Positions 12,101 through 22,866 of a stretch of 64,000 nt of DNA are shown here, in pieces. The stretch comes from Hevea brasiliensis (lineage: Eukaryota > Streptophyta > Magnoliopsida > Malpighiales > Euphorbiaceae). A program made the translations under genes and the position numbers. Numbering within the stretch: the first letter of the stretch is position 1; the number at the start of each line of letters is the position of its first letter. The notes beneath the pieces were generated by a model that did not search any database, was not told the DNA's origin, and worked only from the letters and a program-made list of their open reading frames with translations. The stretch covers positions 64,435,144 to 64,499,143 of the forward strand of contig NC_079507.1 in assembly GCF_030052815.1 (NCBI RefSeq), read 5' to 3'.

Positions 12101-13397
12101 TTGCTCGCGAGCTTCACACCGTTATGATGTCAAACTCATTCCCAAGAAGAAATCCATTTACTTCCCATGATTAGGTTTGCATCACACAGCTAAAAGAAGC
12201 ACGCACGCCAAAATTCTTACTAATTGAATAACTATTATATTCTAATGAAAATAAAACAATAAAAGCATGTATATAAACACATGTTCCTGAATTTGGAAGA
12301 ATTTGAACTCCTGATCATTATGGTACATGGTTCCCAAGGAAGAAGATTCTAATGATACTAATAAGTTTGTACAGTTCATAAGCATGAAAACTTTAAAAAT
12401 ATCATGAAGTTATTAAAGTTGATTATCATTTGAGACCAAATCGTAAATCTAATCTTCCTTATTTATACTCCTTGATTGGAGAGGATCAACCCTTGCATCA
12501 TACTGAACAAACTTTATCTTCTCTACCTATCAATGGGCCTTGGATCCTTGGAATTTGGAGTTATGCCGCACTGTTCTATACTTCTGCTTGTCCATCCGGG
12601 CATGTGTTTTCTGTGATAGGGGATCTTGTCAGTCTATTAGCTTATGATTTCTCTTTACTGATATGTTGCAGGGAATTATAGCCCTGAATCCCTTTTGGAA
12701 ATGATTGCTTTACATTTGGATGCTGTCTTTGTGGAATACAATACATGGAGAGAGTTTGCTTTATGCTTTCTTAAAGTCTCTCAGTGCGAAGAGGACCGTG
12801 TGTCAGTATGTCTACATGGAAGTGAAGGTGGAAAAAAACAAGGTTACTCGGTTCATTACAATAGAATCCCCAAATTGTTTATACAAGGGAAGTCAAGAAA
12901 GGCTTGGAGGATTCGCTGCCGTTGGTGGTTGTCACGTCACTTCAGCAAGAACCTGCTTGCATCAGAAATTGCTGCGGGTAATCTAGCTTCTTTTTCTTTT
13001 TCTTCTTTCTTACAAGTTTGTCTTGCTTGTGGCACCAAAGAAATTTGGCAAGCTCATAAATTTTTATCCTTGAACTTCTGAGTTTCATAGTTTGTCTCAT
13101 TTATTTCTTGCTCAAACATTGAGTTTTAAGGGGCTACCAGCCTTCATCCAATTGCCAAATTTCTGCCACATTGCTTAAAAGTTGTTGTCGTCACTTTTAT
13201 TTGCAACAGGTGATTTGCAGCTCGTAACTTACAAAGCAGCATGCGCATCCCATATGTATGGGTCACAGTTTGAATATGTTATGAAGGCTTACACTTGTTT
13301 AGAGAAGGAAAACAACTGGGATTTGCTCAAGTTCTTGCAATTACACATGCAGAATTCCATTGGACTTCATCTAAACTTTCAACAGAGGACCAACTGA
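147..13397 (+). CDS. 3' part of an unidentified large multi-exon gene (last nine exons)
   Basis: Exons read as 147-284, 345-505, 800-835, 2104-2585, 4238-4392, 9637-9722, 11645-11778, 12672-12977 and 13210-13397. Every junction has AG/GT borders and the phases match all the way, giving 561 residues that end in TGA at 13395-13397. The start lies before the window. The visible protein opens with a mostly helical stretch (about residues 1-120). A Ser/Asp-rich low-complexity section follows (about 160-270). A conserved-looking C-terminal part has many Trp, Cys and basic residues, including [17 protein letters not shown] and [13 protein letters not shown] see no catalytic motif, signal peptide or membrane span. 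I do not recognise the family securely. A faint resemblance to the C-terminal region of plant PRD1 (meiotic recombination initiation) is memory only and untested. The 36-nt third exon is the weakest call. Intron 5 carries a copia element. Confidence 0.7.
506..2103 (+). other. Introns 2 and 3 of the unidentified gene
   Basis: Noncoding apart from the small exon at 800-835. It is A+T rich with T runs (1140-1150). The open stretch at 1714-1944 lacks splice-compatible borders and shows no recognisable protein. Confidence 0.6.
2586..4237 (+). other. Intron 4 of the unidentified gene
   Basis: It begins with a strong GTGAGT donor and ends at an AAAG acceptor. It contains a TGTA/TATG simple repeat around 2790-2822. 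I see no coding or mobile-element signature. Confidence 0.6.
4481..4536. repeat. 56-bp direct repeat, left copy, flanking the copia insertion
   Basis: These 56 bases recur exactly at 8994-9049 on the other side of the copia element. A normal copia target duplication is 5 bp, so this is not a simple insertion footprint. Confidence 0.9.
4537..4683 (-). repeat. Truncated, mosaic 3' LTR of the intronic copia element
   Basis: It shares the TGTTATGG start and the AGGATTTCTTATTTAGG stretches with the intact LTR at 8794-8993 but lacks its last part. Bases about 4557-4580 match the host sequence at 9069-9092 instead of the LTR, so the end is a patchwork of LTR and flank. Confidence 0.8.
4684..4697 (-). 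promoter_or_regulatory. Polypurine tract of the intronic copia element
   Basis: The minus strand reads CTTGAGGGGGATT immediately before the TGTTATGG start of the 3' LTR. This is the expected plus-strand DNA priming site. Confidence 0.8.
4929..5162 (-). pseudogene. Copia RNase H fragment
   Basis: The minus strand encodes [19 protein letters not shown] followed by [11 protein letters not shown], the classic C-terminal RNase H region of plant copia polyproteins, including the E-Y-R-A motif. The frame is short and is cut off from the reverse transcriptase by stops. Confidence 0.9.
5500..6040 (-). pseudogene. Copia reverse transcriptase fragment
   Basis: The minus strand at 5772-6005 reads [14 protein letters not shown], then [15 protein letters not shown], then degraded [16 protein letters not shown] and VYMEQPPGF-like stretches. 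This is the copia RT N-terminal half. The translation jumps frame repeatedly and no intact YVDD motif remains in one frame. Confidence 0.8.
6459..7300 (-). pseudogene. Copia integrase fragments
   Basis: At 7005-7214 the minus strand retains SSPFEVVHS...FG, the start of the integrase core, and degraded FVDDYSR-like residues. At 6459-6659 it retains [17 protein letters not shown] and [14 protein letters not shown], typical of the end of copia integrase before RT. Frameshifts separate the blocks. Confidence 0.8.
7301..8522 (-). pseudogene. Copia gag and protease remnant
   Basis: A likely gag ATG lies at 8522. At 8208-8417 the minus strand reads [19 protein letters not shown], matching the UBN2-type gag of copia elements. 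Further down (about 7340-7620) are remnants of the pre-integrase segment with several frame breaks. No intact protease active site is readable. Confidence 0.7.
8781..8793 (-). promoter_or_regulatory. Primer-binding site of the intronic copia element
   Basis: The minus strand reads TGGTATCAGAGCA directly after the 5' LTR end TACA, complementary to the 3' end of initiator Met tRNA. Confidence 0.9.
8794..8993 (-). repeat. 5' LTR of the intronic copia element
   Basis: A 200-bp LTR bounded by TG...CA. It contains two tandem 22-bp copies of ATAGTGATTGACTTTCCATA-AC at 8949-8992, so the LTR terminus itself is duplicated. The same doublet occurs at 4639-4682. Confidence 0.9.
8994..9049. repeat. 56-bp direct repeat, right copy
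   Basis: Identical to 4481-4536. Here it continues without interruption into host intron sequence to about 9105, so this side looks like the original locus. Confidence 0.9.
9050..9636 (+). other. Remainder of intron 5
   Basis: Noncoding, A+T rich, ending in a T-rich tract and TTCCAG acceptor at 9631-9636. No feature seen beyond short open stretches. Confidence 0.5.
9723..11644 (+). other. Intron 6 of the unidentified gene
   Basis: About 1.9 kb of noncoding DNA with A runs, a guanine-rich block at 10425-10465 and a purine-rich block at 11040-11110. No coding or mobile-element signature seen. Confidence 0.5.
10425..10465 (+). repeat. Guanine-rich tract in intron 6
   Basis: GGAGTGGGGTTGGGTG leads into twelve or more consecutive G and a GGC repeat. 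Several G runs close together could fold as a G-quadruplex on the sense strand. Confidence 0.7.
11779..12671 (+). other. Intron 7 of the unidentified gene
   Basis: Between exons ending at 11778 and starting at 12672. The open stretch at 12430-12681 runs straight across the acceptor and shows no recognisable protein, so I treat it as chance. Confidence 0.5.
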
Positions 13398-13668
13398 TGT
13401 AATTTTTTATCCTTTGTTAAAAAAAAAAAAGCTGTGATTCTTTCCTTTTGTGTGCATCTTGCTTTCTGTAAATGGTAGAAGCTATGCATATTGCATTTCC
13501 TTTTGGGTAGTGTCCATGATTAGCAAATTGGAGTTAAAGATTGCAAGTGAATTAGTCGATTAATTAGATCACCAACCAGTTTGTCTTTAAACGGTCTAAT
13601 GTTAAGGAGTGTTATTTATCAGTGACATCTCTTTATTCTTGTCCACGAACAAATGAAAGAGGGGTCAT

Positions 13669-13740
13669 TATGGTGTTTGCGTGCAGCATTTCAAATTTTA
13701 TCATCTCAATTCTTTATGGTGTTTGCGTGCAGCATTTCAA
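13669..13740. repeat. 26-bp direct repeat pair
   Basis: TATGGTGTTTGCGTGCAGCA-TTTCAA occurs at 13669-13694 and again at 13715-13740, 20 bp apart, downstream of the gene's stop codon. It looks like a local duplication. Confidence 0.85.
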
Positions 13741-13917
13741 TCGAAGTCTTTAACCAAACAGAGATAAAGCGGACTTATTGGAGTCACTTCTATTAATTTT
13801 TACGTTGAAGTTAAATGCTATTAATTGTAGTTAAAATTTGTTATCTTTGAAGACTAAAATCTTTATAACAAAATGAATAATCATTTTGCAACCGCATCAG
13901 TAAACAAGAAGTCTGGC

Positions 13918-15156
13918 TAGGGGTGGCCACGGTCCGGTTCTGAATTGAAATCGAACTGGAATTGGTTCGGTCAAAATCGGATCGAAATCGGTCAAAATCA
14001 GAACCGGATTCAACCTGGACCGAAACCGTGAACTGGCAGTTGTGAACCGGATTGAACCGACGATTTCGAACCGGATCAAACCGGCGATTTAAATACAAAA
14101 AAATTCAATAATATATATATATATATATCATTAATTCTCTACACAATTATTCTCTAAACACTCTTTAATTCTTCATACTCTTTCAATTTCTCTCAGATTT
14201 TCTAAATGATTATTTTCTACACTCCTTTTAATTCTCAGTACTTTCACAATTTCCCTACTTTATTACTTTTATACTCACTGAAATTTTTAATACAATCTCA
14301 ATTACTCTGTTATTATTTTATATCTTCAATAAAATTTTCAATACCCTCTATTTTAATTTTTTTTTATATATTTTTTTAATTATCGATTATCATATAATTA
14401 TTTTAAAAAAGGCAAATAATACTCAATTCAACTAAGTTTTTATCCCAAAAATTTATTGGGGTCGGCTATATGGATTCTCTTTCTCCACTCTAAACGATTT
14501 TGGGTTAAATCATCGGAAATGTGTAATGCTTCTAGGTCATGTTGTACTATTTTCCTCCAAGTCAGTTTAGGTCTACCTATTATTTTCATTCTATCCTCAA
14601 ACCAATATGCTCTACTTGTCTAATTGGAGCTTTCCTATGTCTATACTTCACATGACCAAATCACCTCAATCTCCCTTCTAAATCCTAAAGGGATACAAAA
14701 GCAAAATTAAGTTCATGCACATTTTTCTTTTTTTTTTAAATTAATTTTATCTCTAATTTTTTAATAAGTTCAAGTATTTGCTTATTAAATTTTTCTTAAA
14801 AACAAGTTATTTTTATTCTTATTTTTTTTATTTTATTTTGATTGAAAGATTTCTAAGAAAAATTAAAATATTTTTACAAATATAACTTAAATTCTAAATT
14901 AATAAAATTTTCCTCTAATTTTTTCTTTTAAGTTGCTCTTAAACCGCCCCTAAACCGCTTTCAAACCATATTGAATTGTCATTTTTCGAACTGTCCTCTA
15001 AATCATTTTAAACCAGGACTCAAACCGAAACCGACGGTTCAAGAACTGTCTTCCAAACCGTCCCATGACGATTTGATTCAGGTTCATAATTTCATTGAAC
15101 CTGAACCGGCGGTTCAGGAACCGTAACCAACGGTTCCTGAACCATGGCCACCCCTA
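13918..15156. mobile_element. hAT-like non-autonomous DNA transposon
   Basis: The ends are perfect 12-bp terminal inverted repeats, TAGGGGTGGCCA and its complement. They are flanked by an 8-bp target duplication AGTCTGGC (13910-13917 and 15157-15164), the length typical of hAT elements. The first about 180 bp and last about 200 bp are packed with ACCGG/CCGGTT/AACCG motifs, like transposase-binding subterminal repeats. The 1.24 kb interior is A+T rich with no transposase and contains a short LINE-like piece. Confidence 0.88.
14435..14700. mobile_element. LINE 3'-end-like fragment inside the hAT-like element
   Basis: The stretch with TTTATCCCAAAAATTTATTG, GGGGTCGGCTATATGGAT and CCTCCAAGTCAGTTTAGGTC matches a dispersed plant repeat that I recall as the 3' end of RTE-type LINEs. 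The assignment is from memory of the motif only. No coding part is visible. Confidence 0.5.
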
Positions 15157-15164
15157 AGTCTGGC

Positions 15165-15652
15165 AACAGATTGATTTATTCCCCAGATCTAACAATATCC
15201 AGACCTTCAAAACGCTAATACCAAATTTGATGACAAATAGAATGGAGGGAAAATCGACATTTAGGGCCCCTTTCTGTAAAAGTTACATCCCACTTAATAC
15301 TGTAAAATCAGATACACATAAAATCATGTCAAAGTTACAGAAAAAATGTCAATCTGAACATGAAAATGAAGCATTAACAGAAAGTTAATAATACAAGCAC
15401 GCAAATGCTTAATGAGTAAGTCTGTACAAGTTTGATAAATACAGGACCACCAAACAAATGATTCACAGTGAGACTGTTAGTTGTATTATCTGCATTTAAA
15501 TGTACAAAAAACATACCAAAATACCAACTTCGCCCATAGTAAATAATTAGCAGAAAGAACATACAGCAATGTTTAATTGACCATCCACAACCATCACCCC
15601 TTTCCTATAAATATTTTTTTATTTCCTGAAGGGAAGGGTGACATCATTGCTC
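15165..15652. other. Spacer / 3' UTR of the RING gene
   Basis: A+T-rich DNA downstream (on the minus strand) of the RING gene stop at 15653. It probably contains the 3' UTR. No other gene is supported. Confidence 0.5.
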
Positions 15653-18036
15653 CTATACATCCTTCCTTTCTGCAGTCAATGCTTCAGATTTGCAGATTGG
15701 GCAGACATTCTTCACGCGCAGCCACTTCTTCAAGCAATCTGCATGGTACTCGTGTCCACAATCGAGAGTGCCAATCTTCTCTTGATGCTTGTAATCATCC
15801 TGCAAAAGTCCCAAAAGATGAAGAAAATGTACACCTAGTAAATCAATGAGAGAAAAAGTTTCCTTTTTTTATTTTTTTTTATAAACAATGCTCCAAGATA
15901 TCAGAAATTAGTAAATAAAATATATTCCAAAATTTCCACTAATATGAATGCAACTCTCTAAGTACCTGGCATATAATGCAAGCATCAGATTCTTGATCCG
16001 CACAAGCTGCCTCTTCCAGATTGATTGACATCGGTGATGATAAACATTTCCGTGTCTTCAATTTACTTCTGATGGTTTCCTCTGATAATCCAGTGTTCAC
16101 ATTGCCAATCCTCTCCCCAAGTGCAAGAAGCTCCTGCAGTAAAATTTGAACGTTAGAAATCACAGAAAAGATGCCTCCCAGATTTTTCAAAATTTTTTGC
16201 TTTCACTTTTCTATATCATTCAAATTTATGTTAACGCTCATAGAACCTTGTAACTTCTAATTATTTCAATTGTCAATACTATCAAGCTTTCTATGGCATA
16301 GAGTAACAGTGATCAAAGTATTTCAGACTTACCTCATAAGACATATCCTCTATATCCAAGCGCATATCACTGTGATGGTCAACATAATTCTCTACCTCAT
16401 AATAGTCAGGGAACTCTAGTACAGCTACCCCCTGCACACATCAATTGCCATGTCTTAGCCTCTTCAATGAATAGACAAAACATATTCAATTTAGTATAGC
16501 ATAGATTTCACCTTAGATAACAATAAAATTTTATCACAATTCAATACACAACTTGCATCGAGGATTTATTGAAAGAAATTTGCTGAGGTAAGGGAGAAAC
16601 ATTACATCAGTTGGTAAGACTCTAAGATGAGGAACATTGCGGTGTCTTATAGCTGTATCTGATAAAACTCCCTCACGGTGAGGTCTGTATATCCTAAGGC
16701 TTGTTGGCTGGACAGATCCTGGATGCCTAACTCCTATATCCATACCATCCTGAGACGGATTGACATTGCTCTGTGAAACATAGCTTGTAGGACCTCTAAA
16801 TGAAGCAGCTGGTACCTGAGGAAGAACATTAAGATTGTGGCCTCTCATTCCTTGAACAGGAGGTGAAAGGTGATGAAAATTGTGGTGCCGGAGGTTGGCA
16901 GGAGAGGGATGCAAGAAACTCGAGTTAGTTCTATTGCCAGACAGGTCATGATAATGCTGTGGACCCATGCTTCCGGTCTCAACCCCACTGACATTGTTCC
17001 CTAAAAGAAGCAAGAGAAAAAGAAGAAGAAGAAGAAGAACAAAGAGCTAGTAAGTTCATATGTTCATGTTAATAAAATACATTTGGTCTTAATTGTATCC
17101 TTACAGTAATTGAACCTAAGTTTCAGATAGAATTCCATCATATATTATGGGACCCAAAGAATATAAATAACTAGATATGCATAAGGTACCATGCATGTAA
17201 GTAATAGCTGGGTTCTGGGTCCATGCTGAGGCTCCTGTGTCACTGGAATTATTGCTTAGCTGTTGATCCAACCATAGAGAACCAGATGGCTGAAAGGGCT
17301 GACTCATATAGTTTCCTTGAATAAAGTGATTTTGGTTGTGAGCCAGAACAGGATCGAGCCCAGTAGCACCTAATCTGTTCCTCACACTTCTATGAGATCC
17401 CAGCTCCCTGATTGATGGAGCACTGTTCCCTCTGTACTGAGGTGGGGCAAAAGATGCAGCATCCATAAGAAGAAACCCATCAGGATGTCTTGTATTTAAG
17501 GGGGTAAATGAAGAACTGGAGCTTGCTGAGGCATTGAAATACTGGAAATTCCCAGAGTTGCCTTCAGCATTCTTTCTCTTGTATGAACCTCTGGCACTAT
17601 CCATGAAGTTATTGTTTGTTCCATACTCATCAGCTGAAACTCCAATGACTCCATAATTGGTGGAAGATGGTAAATGATCACAAGACTGGTGACTTAAAGG
17701 AATACCAGCAGATGGGGTCATGTAAGGAACATAGAAGTTGGATGCAGCAGCAGCAGCACCTAAGTCAAGATTTGGCACATGATGCTGATGATGATGTTGA
17801 ACACCATGGTATTGTGGCATCCCATAAAAAATAGCATTGTCATAACGCTCTGGTAGATGATGGCCATCAACATTAGTTGTACCCCCTGAAGCTGTAACCA
17901 CTGTCTGAATATCAGGCTGTGGGAAGTTGGTTATGCCCCCCAAGAGAATGCAAGGCTCAGGATGTAGATATCCCTGGCCTTGCCTATCCATTTCTAGATC
18001 AATCTGACTAGCGCATAGCATGTTCCTCTGTCCCAT
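15653..18036 (-). CDS. RING-H2 E3 ubiquitin ligase, ZFP1/RHG1A type
   Basis: Coding exons on the minus strand are 17190-18036, 16606-17000, 16333-16431, 15966-16133 and 15653-15799. All junctions are GT-AG and in phase, giving 551 residues. The N-terminal 400 residues are low complexity (His-rich, an Ala run, Ser runs), as in this family. The C-terminus is a RING-H2 finger: CIIC, fourteen residues, then CGHEYHADC, ten residues, CPIC, with cysteines and histidines in C3H2C3 order. RING-H2 proteins pass ubiquitin from an E2 to substrates, and the ligand residues here are complete. The last intron splits the finger after CIICQ. Substrate and location are not visible. The start is the first ATG after an AG acceptor at 18051-18052. 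Related families (MBR1/2, HIP1) share the finger, so the exact orthologue is uncertain. Confidence 0.92.
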
Positions 18037-18050
18037 AACTCAAATTATCC
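18037..18050 (-). other. 5' UTR stub of the first coding exon of the RING gene
   Basis: The minus strand reads GGAAGCAG then GGATAATTTGAGTT and the ATG. The AG acceptor leaves a 14-nt leader piece on the coding exon and implies a spliced leader. Confidence 0.7.
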
Positions 18051-18658
18051 CTGCTTCCAGAAATTACATTCACAAGATTAAATCCAAATTAGTTGGAATA
18101 ATAAAGCAAAAAATACTCATGCAAAATTTGCAGTGTAACTATGAGAAATAAGACACTGATTGTCCAGAAATACATAACGGGATGTATGTGTACCCAGTCC
18201 ATTAAAAATGCAAATAAAATAAGTGAGACAATATCAAAGTTTCTTCACATGTTAAACATAATTCTCAAACAGGAATGCAATAAATGATACCAAAAATCAC
18301 TTTTCCACATTTTGACATCATCTATAACTGTAACTTTGTGCGTAGCACCCCATTCTAGAAAACAGTTGAAAACTAGACAGACTACAGCATCAAAGAAAAA
18401 AAAAAGATACATAATAATTAAAAAGTACTTCAGAAGTCCCCCAAATTTCAGAAAGAATTTTTTTAAAGTCTCTTCAAATGTTCCACTTAAGGGTTAAATA
18501 TGAAAAATATAATTTCATTTATTTCTACAGTTACCCTTTTTTGAGGGAAAGGGTTGTTGGGGCAAGCAAAAACAGAAAAGAAAGAGAGTGTAAGAATGCA
18601 GGGGAAGATCCCAATCTCCCAAAGTACATGATTCAATGCAATAGGAATATCATGTCCA

Positions 18659-18661
<3 letters not shown>

Positions 18662-18702
<41 letters not shown>
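18662..18702. repeat. (GA)n microsatellite
   Basis: About twenty GA units in the leader intron of the RING gene. On the gene's own strand it reads as a TC repeat. Confidence 0.95.
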
Positions 18703-18707
<5 letters not shown>

Positions 18708-20020
18708 TTTTTGATCGTTCATGCTAAGATAATTTCAAGTCCACTACACCACAGGATCCCCCTGTCATGCTAAGAAATCTACTGCTATATTGGAGCTCCT
18801 AGGGTAGTTGGTAGAATTGAAATATATGTTCTAGATAATGACCCATACTCAGTTAGTAGTATGGAATATAACTGCAAACCTCTTGCCCTTTCAAAAATCT
18901 GAATGGGACACAAGTTACAGGTCATTTTTTATAAATGAAACAAAATATGCATTAACTTTATGCATGAGCAAGTCACAACAAATCCAGCCAAACTCTGAAC
19001 AGATAACCAAAAAATCTCCACGGGTCTACATAATGCTCCATCTCCAACCACTTGCAGACCCAAATTTTCCAAGACGAAGCACAACTAGATGAAACAAAAA
19101 GCCTACCCTTGAAAGGCAGATTGGATTTCCTCTTTTGAGGTAAAGATCCACCAACAAGATTGATGCAGATAACAAAATGTTTAACAAAAGCAAGTTTAAT
19201 AACCAAACAATATTTATATTTGTTCTCTTAACTTGATTCTGGACCGGCTAGGGCCTGTAATATGATATCATAAGTACTTAGTAATGATGCCTCAAAACCT
19301 TCCATCCTCTTAAAAGTTTCAATCAATTTCAGTTTAAATTTCAACCTCCGCATGATGTCTTTAGAATTGTGCAATGAGGAATAGTTATACAGAATTTTTA
19401 AAGCATTATGCTTGCCAATTTGTCATGAACCCCCTTCTGACATCATAGGACCTCAGTCCTAATGTGAAATGCCTAGAAATTTCCTATCTTTTTGTGTCAA
19501 AATTTCAAGCAGTTTTATAGATAGTAGCAACTTCCGCCACATGATGCCAAAGAAATTCAGAAAAATCACAAAACACAAAACTAATATCTTACGTGCTTCC
19601 AAAACAAATTACTTTACCCACCCCAATCACAATACAATTACTCTTTCTCATTCCGAACAATATCATGGATTTTCACCTGAAACACACTCAAAAGAGTGGC
19701 AAGGTCTAACTAATAGGTTTAGATTGTCAATCCTTCATCCTCACCTCCAATAGCAACAACCAAGGAGAAAATATCATAAATAACACCAAATACAACCAAC
19801 AAAAACAATTAAGGGAAAAACCAAAGAAAATATGTACGATTTTAAGTTAGCTTCAAAAATTGAATCTTAACTTCATAATCCCAATACCATAATCTTAACG
19901 ATACCCATTTAGCCAGTGAAGGAAGAAAAATAAAACCTAGGAAATTCTCCTACGAAAATATTGAATCTCTAGCCTTAAGCCATTTTCATTAACGTCTAAA
20001 AATACAAAAGTAAACCACCG

Positions 20021-20021
<1 letters not shown>

Positions 20022-20066
<45 letters not shown>
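20022..20066. repeat. (AT)n microsatellite
   Basis: About 22 AT units in the same leader intron. Confidence 0.95.
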
Positions 20067-20070
<4 letters not shown>

Positions 20071-20226
20071 TCATTATAAGTGCCAGCCATTCACCCATAA
20101 AAAACTTACCAGAAAAACCAGCAATTGAAATAGGAAAGGCAAAACTTTGACAATAATAAAGCTGCAAAATTTATACATGGGTAATAACAGACAAAGAGAA
20201 GGGGGAAGGGGAGGGGGGATCGGTAC

Positions 20227-20289
20227 CTTGTTAACATTAACAAAATCAAGGGCTGGAATTTCACCGATGGATAAATTGCGACAGAATAC
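20227..20289 (-). other. Noncoding leader exon 2 of the RING gene
   Basis: On the minus strand TTTTTTCCAG precedes it and GTACCG follows it, giving a 63-nt exon without a usable in-frame start. Inferred from splice signals only. Confidence 0.55.
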
Positions 20290-20452
20290 CTGGAAAAAAA
20301 TAAAGAACTTTAAAAATTAAAAATTCAAAGGCCTGGATAGTGAAAAACCAAACAAACAAAAAACAGATTAGATAATTGAAATTAACGGCCACAATGCAAT
20401 CGGTTGACACCCTAGATTTAAACAAAAAAAAAAGGGAGGAAGAAAAGTAAAC

Positions 20453-20530
20453 CTAATTAGAGGAACACTTTGAGATCTCCCGCAGAAATTCTGAGAGAGA
20501 GATAGAGAGAGGAAGGAAGGAGGGACTCGC
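20453..20530 (-). other. Noncoding leader exon 1 of the RING gene
   Basis: On the minus strand a CT-repeat leader ends at CTAATTAG before GTTTAC. It lies about 30 bp downstream of a TATA box, as expected for a first exon. The upstream end is approximate. Confidence 0.55.
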
Positions 20531-20548
20531 TTGGATTTGCTGTTTCTA

Positions 20549-20562
20549 ATTATTTTATATAC
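20549..20562 (-). promoter_or_regulatory. TATA box of the RING gene
   Basis: The minus strand reads TGTATATAAAATAATTAG, the only good TATA-like element at the right distance upstream of the CT-rich leader. Confidence 0.6.
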
Positions 20563-20569
20563 AAATACA

Positions 20570-22480
20570 AGACGCGAACTCAGTATTCCCTTTTTTTTTT
20601 TAATTAAATAGGAAATAGAGTCTATTTAATATTAATACCCACTTTTGGATTTTTTTCCCCCTATAATTTCACAAATTGTCAAAAACTTTGTCAGACCAAA
20701 GGAGGGAATACTAATAGAGAACTTGCTTACGTAATTAAAGGAATATTATTATTCTGATAAATTTAAATTTTATTTTTAAAATTTTTATTAAAAAAATAGT
20801 TAATGTATATTTGGTATTAATAATCGGTTAATGTTTATTTGGTATTAGTAATTCGATAATTTTATCTCTTAAGAGAGATCGAATGTTATGAATAAAAAAA
20901 ATATTTAATGGGAGTATTTTACTTATTGAGAATACTTTACTTTTTAATAAATCGATTTCACGTGAATAAGATTAATCTTAATTAATTGAATTGAAAATAC
21001 TTATAAAAATCTAAAAAAAAATAGTAAAAAAAACCTTTTATTATTGTGGCACGTAATTTAAATTTTAACATTTAAGATTTTACACTCCCTTATCATTCTA
21101 TATCTATTGCTCCTTACTTTTTAATCCTACTTTTAATTTAAAGCTAATAAGCAAGCAATACTCCTATTTTCTCTGTTTTTTTTTTTAATTCTCTTTTTTA
21201 TTTATTTCTAATATGTTTAAACTTATTTATTTAATAATAAATTTATTTTTATTTCTATTATTATGTTAAATCATTTTATTTTTTTCATCTTATCTTAATT
21301 TGAAATTCCTATATAATTTTCTTTTCCTTTATGAATAATATTTTTCTGTTTTCATCAAAAAGATGGCTACCAAATTCAAATTATTCGAGTCATATGTCAA
21401 ATAAATATATTCTCTTGAAAATTATGATAATTATAAATATTAACTATACTGAAAAATTATTGAGATAACATTATAGAATGGATTATAAATATTATTTTAA
21501 GAAATTTATGTTATTTATGAGGTTATTTCATAATTTTTTTTAATATTAATATTATTAATTACTTAGTCTAACTTGGTTCGACAATTAAGTCACCTAAAGA
21601 TGTGGTTATTACATTGATTAAATAATACTTTCTTTTAGATAAAAATAGTTTATGTGTATTTTCTATGATTATTTATATTTTCCTTCTTTCACCCTTAAAT
21701 CAGATTTTATCAAATCATTAAATTTTAACACCTATTTAATGATAATTATTAAAAAAATAAAATTTATTTTACAAAAAATAATGTCAGGATTTTTTAATAA
21801 AATGAAGTGCATCGCATTAATTTTTAATTTTCTATTCAATTAATTGCAAATTATCAAAATTGAGATATTTAAAAAAAATAATTAATAGAGGAGAATGAGA
21901 TAATAAATTCATTATTAATATTTAAAAATAAAAGTTAATATCTTAATAATAGGGATAAGAAGTAAATTTAAAGTCAAGTTTACATTTCAAACATTGATAA
22001 TTTTTTTTAAAATAATGTTGCAACTGTATGTTAGTTTTATAAGTAATAAAATTAATATTGTTGTATAATTTTTATTGTTAATTTTCAATATTTATTGCCG
22101 TGATAGAATAATTAATTAATGAGAAATTAATATATATATAAAAATAGAATTCACAGAATTATAATTGCTTTTATATTTTTATTATATATCTACTTTTTAT
22201 TAGTTGATTATTTCATACAGAAATTCTAAATAAAATAACTAATTTAGCTTTTTGGCAGAGATTTATTTATTAGTTTATTGTTTTCTCCGTGTGAGAAAAA
22301 GCATTGTTTTCTTCACCAATAATTTAATAATAAATATATATAATTACAACTAATTTAAAATATGAAAAAATTTAATCCTTCAAACAAAGCATGCTATTAT
22401 GATGATGATGAAAAGTATATTATTATATTTTTACACAAAAAAAAAAAAAATTAAATTAATTAATTGAATTTTCCTCCAAT
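20570..22480. other. A+T-rich intergenic spacer
   Basis: Nearly 2 kb of DNA dominated by A and T with no supported ORF, splice structure or mobile-element termini. Confidence 0.6.
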
Positions 22481-22855
22481 AGGCGGGCTTTGGAGTTGAA
22501 GTTGACGGACATATATATTATTGGGAGGCAGAGTTGATTATTTAATAAAAAAAAATACGTGGTGGTGGGTCCTCTAATTTGTAGCCGCAAACTATAGGAT
22601 TAATCAGACGCCACCTGCACCACCATCTTCAACTTTCTCTCTCCTCTATATTAATATTTGTTCAAAAGTATGCATGAGGATCAATGAGCACGGCCATGAC
22701 CATCCATTACCAAATCCCTCCAAACATTCTGCGCAACTCTTTTCATTAACGGATTATGTTCTTTGGCTTTTCGTGATCTGCTTATACTTGCGAGTTTCAG
22801 CTTTCTTATGTTCTTAATTTGGCTGACAGAATAAAATGGAACTAATATTAACTTT

Positions 22856-22866
22856 CTATATATAGA
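22856..22866 (+). promoter_or_regulatory. Candidate TATA box for the small ORF
   Basis: CTATATATAG lies about 190 bp upstream of the 57-codon ORF. The sequence between is less A+T rich than its surroundings, consistent with a transcribed leader. Confidence 0.45.

Larger units (their letters stand above)
18051..20226 (-). other. Leader intron of the RING gene
   Basis: A 2.2 kb intron between the leader exon at 20227-20289 and the first coding exon. It has GT-AG borders on the minus strand and two long dinucleotide repeats. No coding sequence is supported inside it. Confidence 0.65.

Noticed and set aside
12430..12681. 83-codon ORF upstream of exon 8
   Set aside because: It crosses the acceptor at 12671 in a frame different from the exon and has no recognisable content.
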